This document shows positions 50,706 to 59,230 of a stretch of DNA of 64,000 bases, piece by piece. Where the stretch lies: the NCBI RefSeq assembly GCF_003002915.1, contig NZ_PVTG01000011.1, positions 1 to 64,000 on the forward strand. Direction: 5' to 3'. The translations under genes and the position numbers were made by a program. Numbering within the stretch: position 1 is the first letter of the stretch; every line of letters starts with the position of its first letter. This DNA comes from Geodermatophilus tzadiensis. Lineage in GTDB: Bacteria; Actinomycetota; Actinomycetes; Mycobacteriales; Geodermatophilaceae. A model generated the notes under the pieces. The model searched no databases and was not told the DNA's origin. It was given only the letters and a program-made list of their open reading frames with translations.

Positions 50706-52762
50706 CGCGGCCCCTCCTCGCCGGCGACCAGCAGGGCGTCGACCGCGACGGCCCCGGTGGGCCCGACGCGCAGCGGGTTGACCTCGGCCTCGGCCACGTC
50801 GCCCTGCTCGGCGACCAGCCGGGAGACCGCGGCGGCCACCTCGGCCGCCGCGTCGAGGTCGACAGCGGGGGCGCCGCGCCAGCCGGTGAGCAGCGCCGCG
50901 CCGCGCAGCCGGCCGAGCAGCTCGCGGGCCTGCCCGGCGGTGACCGGGGCGAGGGCCACCTGCACGTCGCGGTACACCTCGGCCTGCACGCCGCCGAGCC
51001 CGACGAGCAGCACCGGGCCGAACGCCGGGTCGCGGCGGGCGCCCACGATGAGCTCGACGACGTCGGGACGGGTGTCCATCTCCTCCAGCACGTACCCACC
51101 CTCCCCGAGGCGGGCGGTGAGGTCCCGCAGCGCGCCGACCGCGGCCTCGGCGTCGGTGAGCCCGGCGACCACGCCGCCGACGTCGCTGCGGTGCTCGATC
51201 CAGCCGGCCTTGAGCACGTAGGGCGCGCTCAGCCGGCGGGCCGCGGCGCGGACGTCGTCCGCCGTCCGCACCGGCTCGGCGCCCGGGTAGGCCACGCCGG
51301 ACGCCGCCACCCGGGCGCGCGCCTCCAGGTAGGGCAGCGCCCGGCCGGTCGCCGCACCGGGGGCCGCGTCGGGCACCGGGTCGCCGCCGCCGGCGGCCAG
51401 ACGCGTGGCCAGCGCCAGGGACCGGGCCGCGGCGTCGACGGTGTGCAGGGTCGGGACGGCGGAGGCGCGCAGCGTCCGCACGGCCTCGGAGTCCGGGCTC
51501 ATGGAGTGCACCACCACCGGCCGGCGGTGCACGCGGACGGCGTCGGCGAGCGTCTTCACCACCTCCAGCTCGCGGTGCACCAGCTGCGGGGTGTCGGCGC
51601 CGTAGCAGCCGAAGTAGCCGGTGAGCACGACGGCGTCGACCTCGCCGCTGTCGAGCAGCGTCTCCACCACGCGGGCGTAGCTGTCGAGGTCCTGCTCGCC
51701 GGCGCCGGCCAGGTCGACGGGGTTGCCGACGGCGGCCGTCGGTGGCAGCGCGCGCGCCAGGGTCCCGGCCGTCGCCGGGCCGAGCCGGGGGACGACGAGT
51801 CCCTCGCGCGCCAGGGTGTCGGCGGCCAGCGCCCCCTGCCCGCCGCTGTCGCTGACGACCGCCACCCGCCGCCCGGGCGGCAGCGGGCTGCCCAGCAGCA
51901 GGTGCGCCAGCTCGACGGCCTGCGCGGGGGTGTCGACCAGGACCGACCCGGCGGTCCGGCACGCCGCGGACACCACCTCGGTGGCCGCCGTCAGTGCCCC
52001 GGTGTGCGACCGCGCGGCCGCCCGGCTGGCGTCGCTGGCGCCCACGGTGAGCACGACGACCGGCTTGCCCGCCGCGCGCAGCCGGGCCATCGCGCCGAGC
52101 AGCGCACGGCCGTCGGCGAAGCTCTCGAGGTAGAGGACCACCGCCCGGGTGGCCTCGTGGGCGACCAGGTCGTCGAGCACCTCCACCGCCGTGACGTCGA
52201 CCTGGTTGCCGATCGAGACGAACCGCGAGACGCCCAGGCCGGCGTGCGCGGCCAGCCCGGCGAGCTCGAGGCCGAGCTGCCCCGACTGGGACACGATCGC
52301 CAGGTGACCGGGGGTGAAGGTGCCCCAGGCCAGCTCCAGGTCGGTGGCCGCGTCGTACACGCCCAGGCAGTTGGGGCCGACCAGGCGGGCGCCGGCGGCC
52401 CGCACCCGGGCGGCGAGCCGCCGCTCCAGGCCGGGCTCGCCGTGGGCGAGGTCGATCCCGGCGGTGATGGCCAGCAGGCCCCGGGCGCCGAGGTCGAGCG
52501 CCTCGTCGACCAGGCCCGGCACCGAGGCGGCGGGCGTGCAGAGGACGACGAGGTCGGGTGTCCCGGGCAGGTCGCGCAGCGAGGGCGCGGACGGCGTGCC
52601 GTCGATGACCGCCCCGCGGGCGTTGACCAGGTGCACCGGCCGCCGGGTGGCGCCCTGCAGCGCGCCGCGGGCCAGCCAGTACCCCCACTTGGCCGGGTCG
52701 GGGGAGGCCCCGACGACGGCGACCGACCGCGGGTCGCGGAAGACCGAGAGGTCGCCGGTCAC
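50702..52762 (-). CDS. NDP-forming acyl-CoA ligase (acetate-CoA ligase family)
   Basis: A 686-residue fused acyl-CoA synthetase. The CoA-binding domain has SVAVVGASPDPAKWGYWLARG, the succinyl-CoA ligase-like part has SHTGALTAATEVVS (the phosphorylated His) and VVSDSGGQGALAADTL, and the C-terminal ATP-grasp domain has YVLKAGWIEHRSDVGGVV and EEMDTRPDVVELIVG. These enzymes activate acids with CoA and ATP or GTP, giving NDP. It starts at GTG 52760-52762, overlapping the acyl-CoA dehydrogenase stop. It would activate the acid formed from the decarboxylase product. Confidence 0.83.
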   Translation of the reverse strand: MTGDLSVFRDPRSVAVVGASPDPAKWGYWLARGALQGATRRPVHLVNARGAVIDGTPSAPSLRDLPGTPDLVVLCTPAASVPGLVDEALDLGARGLLAITAGIDLAHGEPGLERRLAARVRAAGARLVGPNCLGVYDAATDLELAWGTFTPGHLAIVSQSGQLGLELAGLAAHAGLGVSRFVSIGNQVDVTAVEVLDDLVAHEATRAVVLYLESFADGRALLGAMARLRAAGKPVVVLTVGASDASRAAARSHTGALTAATEVVSAACRTAGSVLVDTPAQAVELAHLLLGSPLPPGRRVAVVSDSGGQGALAADTLAREGLVVPRLGPATAGTLARALPPTAAVGNPVDLAGAGEQDLDSYARVVETLLDSGEVDAVVLTGYFGCYGADTPQLVHRELEVVKTLADAVRVHRRPVVVHSMSPDSEAVRTLRASAVPTLHTVDAAARSLALATRLAAGGGDPVPDAAPGAATGRALPYLEARARVAASGVAYPGAEPVRTADDVRAAARRLSAPYVLKAGWIEHRSDVGGVVAGLTDAEAAVGALRDLTARLGEGGYVLEEMDTRPDVVELIVGARRDPAFGPVLLVGLGGVQAEVYRDVQVALAPVTAGQARELLGRLRGAALLTGWRGAPAVDLDAAAEVAAAVSRLVAEQGDVAEAEVNPLRVGPTGAVAVDALLVAGEEGPR

Positions 52763-53928
52763 GGGGAGCCCGTCAGCGACCGGGAGATGATCAGCCGCTG
52801 GATGTCGGAGGTGCCCTCCTCGAGCTCCTCGAGCTTGGCGTCGCGCAGCCACTTCTCCGGCAGGTACTCGCGGCTGTAGCCCCAGCCGCCGTGCGTCTGC
52901 AGCGCGGCGTCGGCCACCCACGTGGTGTTCTCGCTGGCGGTCACCTTGGCGATGGCCGACTCGGCCGCGCACGGGATCCCGGCGTCGTACAGCCGCGCCG
53001 CGCGCATCGTGACCAGGTGGGACACGTCGGTGCGGGCGGCCATGTCGGCCAGCCGGAAGGCGACGGCCTGGTGCTCGATGATCGGCCGGCCGAACTGGGT
53101 CCGCTCCCGCGCGTAGGCCACCGTGGCGTCCAGCGCGGCCCGTGACAACCCGGTCGCGCCGGCGCCGATGAGGATGCGCGACCCGTCGAAGGTGCGCATG
53201 AGGCCGTAGAAGCCCTGCCCCTCCTCACCGAGCCGGTCCTCCACCGGCACGCGGACGTCGCTGAGGAAGACCTCGGCGTTGACGATGCCGCGCTGGCCCA
53301 GCTTGCGCATCGGTCGGCCCACCGTGACGCCGGGCGTGGACCGGTCGACGACGAAGGCGGTGACGCCGCGGGAGCGCAGCGCCGGGTCCACCGTGGCGAA
53401 GACGACGAACGACGCGGCGTAGGGCGCGTTGGAGATCCAGGTCTTCTGCCCGTTGAGCACGTAGGAGTCCCCGTCGCGCACCGCCGACGTCTGCAGGCTC
53501 GCCGCGTCGGAGCCCACCCCGGGCTCGGTGACCGCGACCGCGGTCACCGGCGGCCGCGGGCCGGTGAGGGGGGTGATCCAGCGCTTCTTCTGCTCCTCGG
53601 TGCCCAGCGCCAGGACCGGCTCGGCGAAGAAGGCGCTCGAGGTCAGGAAGTTGCCGATGCCGATGTCGCCGTAGCAGAGCTCCTGCTGCACGAGGCACTG
53701 CGTGACCAGGTCGGTGACCCCGCCGCCGCCGTACTCGGCGGGGAGCATGTAGGAGGCCAGGCCCACCTGCGCGGCCTTCTCCCACAGGTCCAGCGGCGAC
53801 TCGGTGTCGGCCTCGTCCACCGCACGGGCCCGCGGACGGATCTCCCGCGCGGCGAAGTCACGGGCCAGCGCGACGAACTCCCGCTGCTCCTCGGTGAGCT
53901 CGAGTCCGTCACGGATGGGGCGGGTCAT
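52759..53928 (-). CDS. Acyl-CoA dehydrogenase
   Basis: A 389-residue FAD-dependent enzyme. Motifs include ALARDFAAREIRPRARAVDE, TAVAVTEPGVGSDAASL, NGQKTWISNA, FGRPIIEHQAVAFRLADM and the C-terminal ALQTHGGWGYSREYLPEKWLRDAKLEELEEGTSDIQRLIISR, where the Glu of the EEGT segment is the expected base. It introduces a 2,3 double bond into an acyl-CoA. Start is ATG 53926-53928, preferred over an ATG six codons upstream because GAGGAG lies just before it. It is coupled to the CoA ligase gene. Confidence 0.9.
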   Translation of the reverse strand: MTRPIRDGLELTEEQREFVALARDFAAREIRPRARAVDEADTESPLDLWEKAAQVGLASYMLPAEYGGGGVTDLVTQCLVQQELCYGDIGIGNFLTSSAFFAEPVLALGTEEQKKRWITPLTGPRPPVTAVAVTEPGVGSDAASLQTSAVRDGDSYVLNGQKTWISNAPYAASFVVFATVDPALRSRGVTAFVVDRSTPGVTVGRPMRKLGQRGIVNAEVFLSDVRVPVEDRLGEEGQGFYGLMRTFDGSRILIGAGATGLSRAALDATVAYARERTQFGRPIIEHQAVAFRLADMAARTDVSHLVTMRAARLYDAGIPCAAESAIAKVTASENTTWVADAALQTHGGWGYSREYLPEKWLRDAKLEELEEGTSDIQRLIISRSLTGSP

Positions 53929-54011
53929 GCGGTCTCCTCGGGTCACGGTGGGCTCGGGTCACGGTCGGATGGCCGGGCGTCGCGGACGCCGGCCGGTGCA
54001 CGCAGGAGAGG

Positions 54012-54794
54012 TCAGGCGCCGGGCGACGACGCCGGGACGAGGACGCTCAGGCAGGTCACGCAGCCCTCGAGCTTCTCGAACTCGCCGATGTCGACGACCA
54101 CGGGTGTGAACCCCAGGTCGGCGAGCCGGTCGGCCGTCCGCGGGGCCGCCGCGCTCATCAGGACCCGGTCCCCGCCGAGGGGGACGACGTGGCAGCCGGG
54201 CTCCTCGTCGACCGGCCGGGCGGCGGGCAGGACCCCGGGCTCGAGCAGCTCCGGCAGCGCCAGGAAGGTGCCGTCGGGCAGCGCGGTCACCGCCGACTTC
54301 AGGTGCAGCACCGCCTTGAGCCCGATCGGGACGACGGTGCGGCCCAGCGGCGCGACGTGCGCGCGCAGCTGCCGGATGCCCTCGGCGTTGGTGCGCCCGC
54401 CGCGGCCCACGTACACGGTGCGGCCCACCTGCAGGACGTCGCCGCCGTCGAGGGTGCCCTCGCCGTCGATGCGGACGACGTCGAGGCCGAGCTCGCGCAC
54501 CGCGGCCTCGGTGCCGGCGACCTCCGCCCGGCGCGCGGGGGCGCCGCTGCGGGTGAGCACCGCCAGCTGGTCGACCACGACGACCGAGTCCTCGACGAAG
54601 GTGGCGTCCGGGCAGCCGGGTGCGGGCTCGACCTCGCGGACGTCCCAGCCGGCGTCGGCCAGCGCCGCCCGGTAACCGGCGTGCTGCGCGGCGGCGAGGT
54701 CGGCGTCGACCGGCACCCGCTCGAGGTGGGTGACGATGCCCTCGGCGAGGTCCGGGGTGGGGCGGCGGACCAGCGCCGTGCCTGCGGAGGTCAC
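54012..54794 (-). CDS. Dimethylarginine dimethylaminohydrolase (DDAH)-like enzyme
   Basis: A 260-residue guanidino-group hydrolase of the amidinotransferase/deiminase fold. The substrate region has ATFVEDSVVVVDQLAVL and EGTLDGGDVLQVG, with His 164 in LHLKSAV and the nucleophile Cys 248 in EGCVTCLSVL. DDAH hydrolyses methylated arginine to citrulline and dimethylamine; related enzymes act on other guanidines. It starts at GTG 54792-54794, one base after the ABC ATPase stop. It places guanidine chemistry inside this operon. Confidence 0.82.
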   Translation of the reverse strand: MTSAGTALVRRPTPDLAEGIVTHLERVPVDADLAAAQHAGYRAALADAGWDVREVEPAPGCPDATFVEDSVVVVDQLAVLTRSGAPARRAEVAGTEAAVRELGLDVVRIDGEGTLDGGDVLQVGRTVYVGRGGRTNAEGIRQLRAHVAPLGRTVVPIGLKAVLHLKSAVTALPDGTFLALPELLEPGVLPAARPVDEEPGCHVVPLGGDRVLMSAAAPRTADRLADLGFTPVVVDIGEFEKLEGCVTCLSVLVPASSPGA

Positions 54795-54795
54795 C

Positions 54796-55539
54796 TCACA
54801 GCCTCCCCGAGGCGAGGACCCGGCCGAGGAACTGGCGGGTCCGGTCCTCCTGCGGGTCCTCGAAGATCTGCGCGGGGGTGCCGCGCTCGAGGATGCGGCC
54901 CTCGTGCAGGAAGCACACCTGCGAGGCGACCTCCCGGGCGAAGCCCATCTCGTGGGTGGCCAGCAGCATGGTCAGGCCGTCCTGGGCCAGCTCGCGGACG
55001 ATGGCCAGCACGTCGCCCACCAGCTCCGGGTCCAGCGCCGCGGTGATCTCGTCGAGGAGCAGCACCTGCGGGTCGGACGCCAGCGCGCGGACGATCGCCA
55101 CCCGCTGCTGCTGGCCGCCGGACAGCGCGTCGGGGTAGGCGCCGGCCTTGTCCTTCATGCCCACCCGGTCGAGCAGCGCGAGCGCCTTCTCCTCGGCTTC
55201 GGCGCGCGACCGCCCGCCGACCCGGACCGGGGCCAGGGTGACGTTGCGCAGCACGCTCATGTGCGGGAAGAGGTTGTAGGACTGGAAGACCATGCCGACG
55301 TTGCGGCGCAGCCGGTTGACGTCGACCCCGAGGCCGCTGACCACGTCGCCGGCCACCCGGATCTCCCCGGACCGGATCGGCTCGAGGGCGTTGATGCAGC
55401 GCAGCAGGGTGGACTTGCCCGAGCCCGAGGCGCCGATGAGGCAGACGACCTCGTGCTTGGCCACCTCCAGGCTGACTCCGCGCAGGACCTCGTGCTCGCC
55501 GTAGTTCTTGTGCACGTCGTGGATCTCGAGGAACGTCAT
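54796..55539 (-). CDS. Amino acid ABC transporter, ATP-binding protein
   Basis: A 247-residue PAAT-family ATPase. Motifs: GASGSGKSTLLRCINALEP (Walker A), FQSYNLFPHMSVLRN (Q-loop), [15 protein letters not shown] (signature), LLLDEITAALDPELVG (Walker B, with Ile in place of the usual Pro/Thr) and LATHEMGFAREV (switch His). The length and motifs fit GlnQ/HisP-type polar amino acid importers. It starts at ATG 55537-55539, overlapping the permease gene by 4 bases, and precedes the DDAH gene by one base. Confidence 0.93.
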   Translation of the reverse strand: MTFLEIHDVHKNYGEHEVLRGVSLEVAKHEVVCLIGASGSGKSTLLRCINALEPIRSGEIRVAGDVVSGLGVDVNRLRRNVGMVFQSYNLFPHMSVLRNVTLAPVRVGGRSRAEAEEKALALLDRVGMKDKAGAYPDALSGGQQQRVAIVRALASDPQVLLLDEITAALDPELVGDVLAIVRELAQDGLTMLLATHEMGFAREVASQVCFLHEGRILERGTPAQIFEDPQEDRTRQFLGRVLASGRL

Positions 55540-56639
55540 GACCGCCCCGTCCGGGTCTGCTCCTTGGCCAGGAGCCGGTCGACGTAGCGCGCCTGCGGGA
55601 TCGTGATGAGCACGAACAGGACGGCGACCACGATGACCGGCGTGAGGTTGAAGACGTTGGAGGCCGTCAGCCGGGACTGCGCGAAGGCGTCGGTGACCCC
55701 CATGACGCCGATGAGCGCGGTGTCCTTCTGCAGGCCGATGAAGTCGTTGAGCAGCGGCGGGACGATCCGCCGCACCGCCTGCGGGACGATCACCGTGCGC
55801 AGCGTCATCCCGTAGGACAGGCCCAGCGAGCGGGCCGCCGCCCACTGGCTGGGGTGGATCGACTCGATGCCGGCCCGGTAGACCTCGGCGACGTAGCTGG
55901 AGTAGGTCAGCGTCAGGGCGATGATCGCCAGCCACACCGGCGAGAGGTCCTTGAAGACCGGCACCTGCGCGAGCTTCAGGCCGAAGCCGACCAGGTAGAG
56001 CGTGATGATGCTGGGGATGGCGCGGAAGGTGTCGACGTAGGCGATCGCCAGCCACCGCAGCGGCCGGCCGGCGCGGCCGGGCAGCAGCCGCATCACCGCG
56101 ACCACCAGGCCGACCACGAGGACCAGCAGCTGGGCGCCGACGGCGACCTCGACGTTGATCCAGAAGGCGTCGAGGACGTTGGCGAAGCTGGACCGGAGGA
56201 ACTCCCACCGCAGGAACGTCGTGGTGATGGCGCCGTCGTTGGCGGTGGTGAACCACACCAGGCCGGCGCAGATCAGGACGGCGAGCGCGTAGCCCATCGC
56301 GGTGTGCGCGTGCTCCCGGCCGGAGGCCGCCTGGTGCCGCGCCGGGGCGAGCCGGCCCGCGGCGAGGTGCCGGGCGCGCCTGCGGTCGTCGCCGAAGGCG
56401 CGCACGGCGGGCACCAGCGGCAGGAGCGCGACCACGGCGAGCGCCACGAGCAGCGCGTCCACCGCGGCCGGGGGCTCGAGCATGCGGTGCAGCGACCACA
56501 GCGCGAGCGCGGCCGCCAGGGCGCACAGCACCGCGACCAGCAGCGCCACGACCGCGGTCGGCAGGACCCGCTGGGGAGGCGTCGGCTCCGCCGCGACCGC
56601 CTCGGTCTCCGCGCCGCTGGTCACGGTGCTGCTGCTCAC
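55536..56639 (-). CDS. Amino acid ABC transporter, permease
   Basis: A 367-residue permease. The C-terminal half (about 150-360) is a HisM/GlnP-type BPD domain with VDTFRAIPSIITLYLVGFGL, the EAA-loop region QWAAARSLGLSYGMTLRTV, and LLNDFIGLQKDTALIGVMG. The N-terminal extension (1-145) adds three hydrophobic helices and a charged loop, as in longer actinobacterial permeases. It starts at GTG 56637-56639, overlapping the binding protein stop by 4 bases. With one permease gene it would form a homodimer. Confidence 0.9.
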   Translation of the reverse strand: MSSSTVTSGAETEAVAAEPTPPQRVLPTAVVALLVAVLCALAAALALWSLHRMLEPPAAVDALLVALAVVALLPLVPAVRAFGDDRRRARHLAAGRLAPARHQAASGREHAHTAMGYALAVLICAGLVWFTTANDGAITTTFLRWEFLRSSFANVLDAFWINVEVAVGAQLLVLVVGLVVAVMRLLPGRAGRPLRWLAIAYVDTFRAIPSIITLYLVGFGLKLAQVPVFKDLSPVWLAIIALTLTYSSYVAEVYRAGIESIHPSQWAAARSLGLSYGMTLRTVIVPQAVRRIVPPLLNDFIGLQKDTALIGVMGVTDAFAQSRLTASNVFNLTPVIVVAVLFVLITIPQARYVDRLLAKEQTRTGRS

Positions 56640-57535
56640 TGCACGGACCAGACCGGGACGGCGGCCGGGTCACCGCCCAGCTCGGGGCCGAGCCAGGTCG
56701 CCGACAGCTCGTCGAGCGTGCCGTCCTCGCGCATGGCCTCGATGGCCCCGCTGATGGCGTCGCCGTTCGGCGAGTCCTTGGGGTAGATCGCCGCGTAGGA
56801 CTCGCCGCTCTCGTACTGGCCGACGACCTCGAGCGTGCCGCCGGAGTTCTTCGCGAACGCGAGCAGGATCGCGGTGTCCATGACGGCCGCGTCGACGACG
56901 CCGGAGCTGACCGCGGTCACGAGCGCCGTGGTGTCCGGGAAGACCTGGACCTCCTGCTCCGGCGCCAGCTCGCCCTGGGCGAACTCCACGGCCGTCGTCC
57001 CGAGCTGGACGCCGATCCTCTTGCTGGCCAGGTTCCCCTCGTCGATGCCGGCGTCGGGCGGCGCCAGGACCCCGATGTTGGAGTCGAAGTACGGCGCCGA
57101 GAAGGTGACGACCTCCTCGCGCTCGGGGGTCACCGAGATCTGGGCCATCGCCATGTCGAAGTCCTGCGTCTGCCCGGCGACCAGCGCGTCGAAGGACACG
57201 TTGTCGACCCGGAGGGAGTCCAGGCCGGCCCGGTGGGCGACGTTCGCGGCCAGGCAGTACTCGTAGCCGCCGTTGATCGACTCCGGGGTCTCGCCCTTCC
57301 ACCAGCCGGGCGAGGGCAGGTTGGTCTGCACGGTGAACACGCCGTCGGTCACCGGCTCCAGCTCGATGGAGCCGGCCTCGCCGTAGAGCTCGCACTCGCC
57401 GAAGCCGCCACCACCACCGCCGCCGTCGGTGCCGGCACTGGCCTCGCTGCCGCCGGAGCCGCCGGAGCACCCGGCCACGAGGACGGCGGTCAGTGTGGTC
57501 AGGGACGCCAGGAGCGTTCTCTTGGCAGTCGGCAC
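56636..57535 (-). CDS. Amino acid ABC transporter, binding lipoprotein
   Basis: A 299-residue SBP_bac_3 lipoprotein (lipobox VAGC, Cys 23), with a Gly/Ser-rich linker. The mature domain has GVFTVQTNLPSPGWWKGETP, EYCLAANVAHRAGLDSLRV, FDALVAGQTQDFDMAMAQISVTPER (the substrate carboxylate loop) and KRIGVQLGTTAVEFAQ. It binds a polar amino acid or guanidino compound outside the membrane. It starts at GTG 57533-57535 with GGAGGG upstream. It is the first gene of the operon and divergent from the TetR gene. Confidence 0.9.
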   Translation of the reverse strand: MPTAKRTLLASLTTLTAVLVAGCSGGSGGSEASAGTDGGGGGGGFGECELYGEAGSIELEPVTDGVFTVQTNLPSPGWWKGETPESINGGYEYCLAANVAHRAGLDSLRVDNVSFDALVAGQTQDFDMAMAQISVTPEREEVVTFSAPYFDSNIGVLAPPDAGIDEGNLASKRIGVQLGTTAVEFAQGELAPEQEVQVFPDTTALVTAVSSGVVDAAVMDTAILLAFAKNSGGTLEVVGQYESGESYAAIYPKDSPNGDAISGAIEAMREDGTLDELSATWLGPELGGDPAAVPVWSVQ

Positions 57536-57551
57536 GTTACCCTCCGATGGT

Positions 57552-57565
57552 TGACGGACCCGTCA
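57552..57565. promoter_or_regulatory. TetR-type operator, transporter side
   Basis: TGACGGACCCGTCA is a 14-base inverted repeat with 6-base arms (TGACGG / CCGTCA) around AC. It lies 17 bases upstream of the binding-protein start codon and matches the site at 57670 in TGAC, G and GTCA positions. Confidence 0.6.
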
Positions 57566-57669
57566 GTTATCAATCCGGCGGAGAGCGTGGCGTGGCTCAC
57601 GAGAGGCTGTCAAGGGGACGCGTCGCACCTGGTCAGGGCGTTGTGCCACGACCGGCCGCTGCTCTAAGT

Positions 57670-57683
57670 TGACTGGCCAGTCA
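57670..57683. promoter_or_regulatory. TetR-type operator, regulator side
   Basis: TGACTGGCCAGTCA is a perfect 14-bp palindrome 37 bases before the TetR start codon. The shared pattern TGAC-N-G-NN-C-N-GTCA with the site at 57552 suggests one regulator for both promoters. Confidence 0.65.
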
Positions 57684-57720
57684 GTCCAGAACGGGGGATC
57701 GGCGCAGGGGAGGAGGGGGC

Positions 57721-58371
57721 GTGCCCAGACCCAGCGTGGAGGCGGAGCGGCGGGAGCAGATCCTCTCGGCCGCCTGCGAGGTGGTGTCCGAGATCGGCTT
57801 CAAGTCGCTGCGCATCGCCGACGTCGCCGGCCGCGCGGGGACGAGCAGCGGCACGGTCCACTACTACTTCGACACCAAGACCGCCCTCATGCGCGCGGCC
57901 TTCGAGTGGAACTTCACCCGGTCGCTGGAGCGCCGGCGCCACCTGCTGGAGGAGCACCAGGACCCCCCGCAGCGGCTGCGGGCCTTCGTCGAGTCCTATC
58001 TGCCGGGCGACCCGGAGACCGTGCGCGCCTGGCACGTGTGGGCCGAGCTCTGGGTGGAGGCGCTGCACGACCCCGATCTGCAGGAGCTCAACGAGCAGGT
58101 CTACGGCGAGTGGCGGCGGCTGGTGGCGAGCATCGTCCGCGACGGTCAGGACGCCGGCCTGTTCCGCGACGAGGACCCCGTGGTGGTCGCCAACGCGCTG
58201 ATCGGCATGATCGACGGCCTCGCCCTCCAGGTGCTGCTCGGGTCGCGCAGCATGACGCTCGAGCGCATGCGGGCGGTCTGCGAGCAGGTGCTGCGCAGCC
58301 TGACCGTCGGGTCGTCCGCGCAGCCCCCGCTCGACGGCCGCGGGGCCGGGTCGACGGCGGCGACCGCATAG
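57721..58371 (+). CDS. TetR/AcrR family transcriptional regulator (BetI-like)
   Basis: A 216-residue regulator. The N-terminal HTH has REQILSAACEVVSEIGFKSL and RIADVAGRAGTSSGTVHYYFDTKTAL, the TetR recognition signature. The C-terminal ligand domain (about 75-195) has VRAWHVWAELWVEALHDPDL and NALIGMIDGLALQVLLG, which resembles BetI-type regulators. It starts at GTG 57721 and is divergent from the transporter and catabolic operon, with palindromes near both promoters. It probably represses the operon until an amino acid or guanidino ligand is bound. Confidence 0.88.
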   Translation: MPRPSVEAERREQILSAACEVVSEIGFKSLRIADVAGRAGTSSGTVHYYFDTKTALMRAAFEWNFTRSLERRRHLLEEHQDPPQRLRAFVESYLPGDPETVRAWHVWAELWVEALHDPDLQELNEQVYGEWRRLVASIVRDGQDAGLFRDEDPVVVANALIGMIDGLALQVLLGSRSMTLERMRAVCEQVLRSLTVGSSAQPPLDGRGAGSTAATA

Positions 58372-58579
58372 CGCGTCCGGGGCGAGCCGCCGGGCCAGGC
58401 CTCACTGTCCCGCAGCACCGGGCGCACGGGAGGCCCGGCCGGGTCGAGCGGCGGCGTCCCCGTGCCGAGCGGCACCGGCGCGACGAACAACTCGAGGTCG
58501 TCCACGGACCGGACGTGTGCCTACCCGGCAGCACCTCGGCCCGTGACGCGGGGGCTCATCGCGCCCCGCGACCGGGCGT

Positions 58580-58627
58580 CGACCTGCGTGCGAGTACCGG
58601 TGCCGCGCGGTCCTCGCACGCAGGTCG
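58580..58627. repeat. Long hairpin, possible terminator or REP-type repeat
   Basis: Perfect 15-bp inverted repeat CGACCTGCGTGCGAG (58580-58594) / CTCGCACGCAGGTCG (58613-58627) with an 18-base loop. It lies between the TetR stop and the converging gene ending at 58630, so it can end both transcripts. Confidence 0.6.
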
Positions 58628-58629
58628 CA

Positions 58630-58851
58630 TCAGCCGCGAGGCAGCCCGATCAGCAGCGCGTCCTCCGCGTCCACCGGGTGGTTCCCCGCGTCGGCGACCT
58701 GCCGGACCGTCCGCCACTGGCCCGGCGCCCAGGCACGGGTGAGCAGGCCGTCCTGCGACAGGGCGACCAGGGCACCGCTCTCCGTCGCCAGCAGCCCGGC
58801 CTCGATCTCCTCGTCCTCGCCGCCCGTGGTGCGCACCGTCCAGATCGGCAT
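58630..58851 (-). CDS. Small hypothetical protein
   Basis: A 73-residue protein. MPIWTVRTTGGEDEEIEAGLLA is followed by SGALVALSQDGLLTRAWAPGQW and RTVRQVADAGNHPVDAEDAL, a compact beta-rich pattern without Cys or membrane segment. Family not recognised. GGGGGAGCACGGG precedes the ATG at 58849-58851, which supports it over the longer frame starting at 58947. It converges on the TetR gene across a perfect hairpin. Confidence 0.55.
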   Translation of the reverse strand: MPIWTVRTTGGEDEEIEAGLLATESGALVALSQDGLLTRAWAPGQWRTVRQVADAGNHPVDAEDALLIGLPRG

Positions 58852-59230
58852 CCCGTGCTCCCCCTCCCGCGGCACCGCCTCCCGGCGCCGGTGCCAGCAG
58901 ACAACGGGGTCCTGGGGGCCGGTGGCAAGCACTCCTGGGCGCGTCATCGCTGTGCGTCAACGGAACCGCATAGGACGGAACCGCGGAGGTCGCCACCAGA
59001 ACCCCTGCGTCTCGTCCGCCGAGGTGCTCAGGGACTCCGCCACCAGGTCGCCCCGAGGGTGGTGATGAGGTCGGAGTGACGCGTGAGACGCGTGTGGGCA
59101 CGCGTGGCGAGGGTTGCCAGTCGATGGGCCGAAGGTCAGCAGAAGCGGTTCCCGTACGAGCCGTATCGGAACGGCTCCGGTGTGTGAGGGTGACAGCCGT
59201 CTCGCCCCACAGATCTTCGGAGTCCGAACC
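58852..59230. other. Intergenic region with ACGCGTG repeats
   Basis: Nearly 380 bases without a supported gene, between a minus-strand small gene and the plus-strand secreted protein. Three copies of ACGCGTG occur at 59079-59085, 59088-59094 and 59100-59106 (spacing 9 and 12). This is a likely regulatory region for the secreted protein and sortase genes. The region is also richer in A and T than its surroundings. Confidence 0.4.

Noticed and set aside
58146..58505. A minus-strand frame starting MDDLELFVAPVPLGTG
   Set aside because: The first 40 residues look protein-like, but the rest is a shadow of the TetR gene. It may be a trace of a lost gene, but support is too weak.
59079..59106. ACGCGTG repeats as a CRISPR or plasmid iteron array
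   Set aside because: Only three 7-bp copies with uneven spacing and no spacers or Rep gene; better treated as a possible regulatory site.
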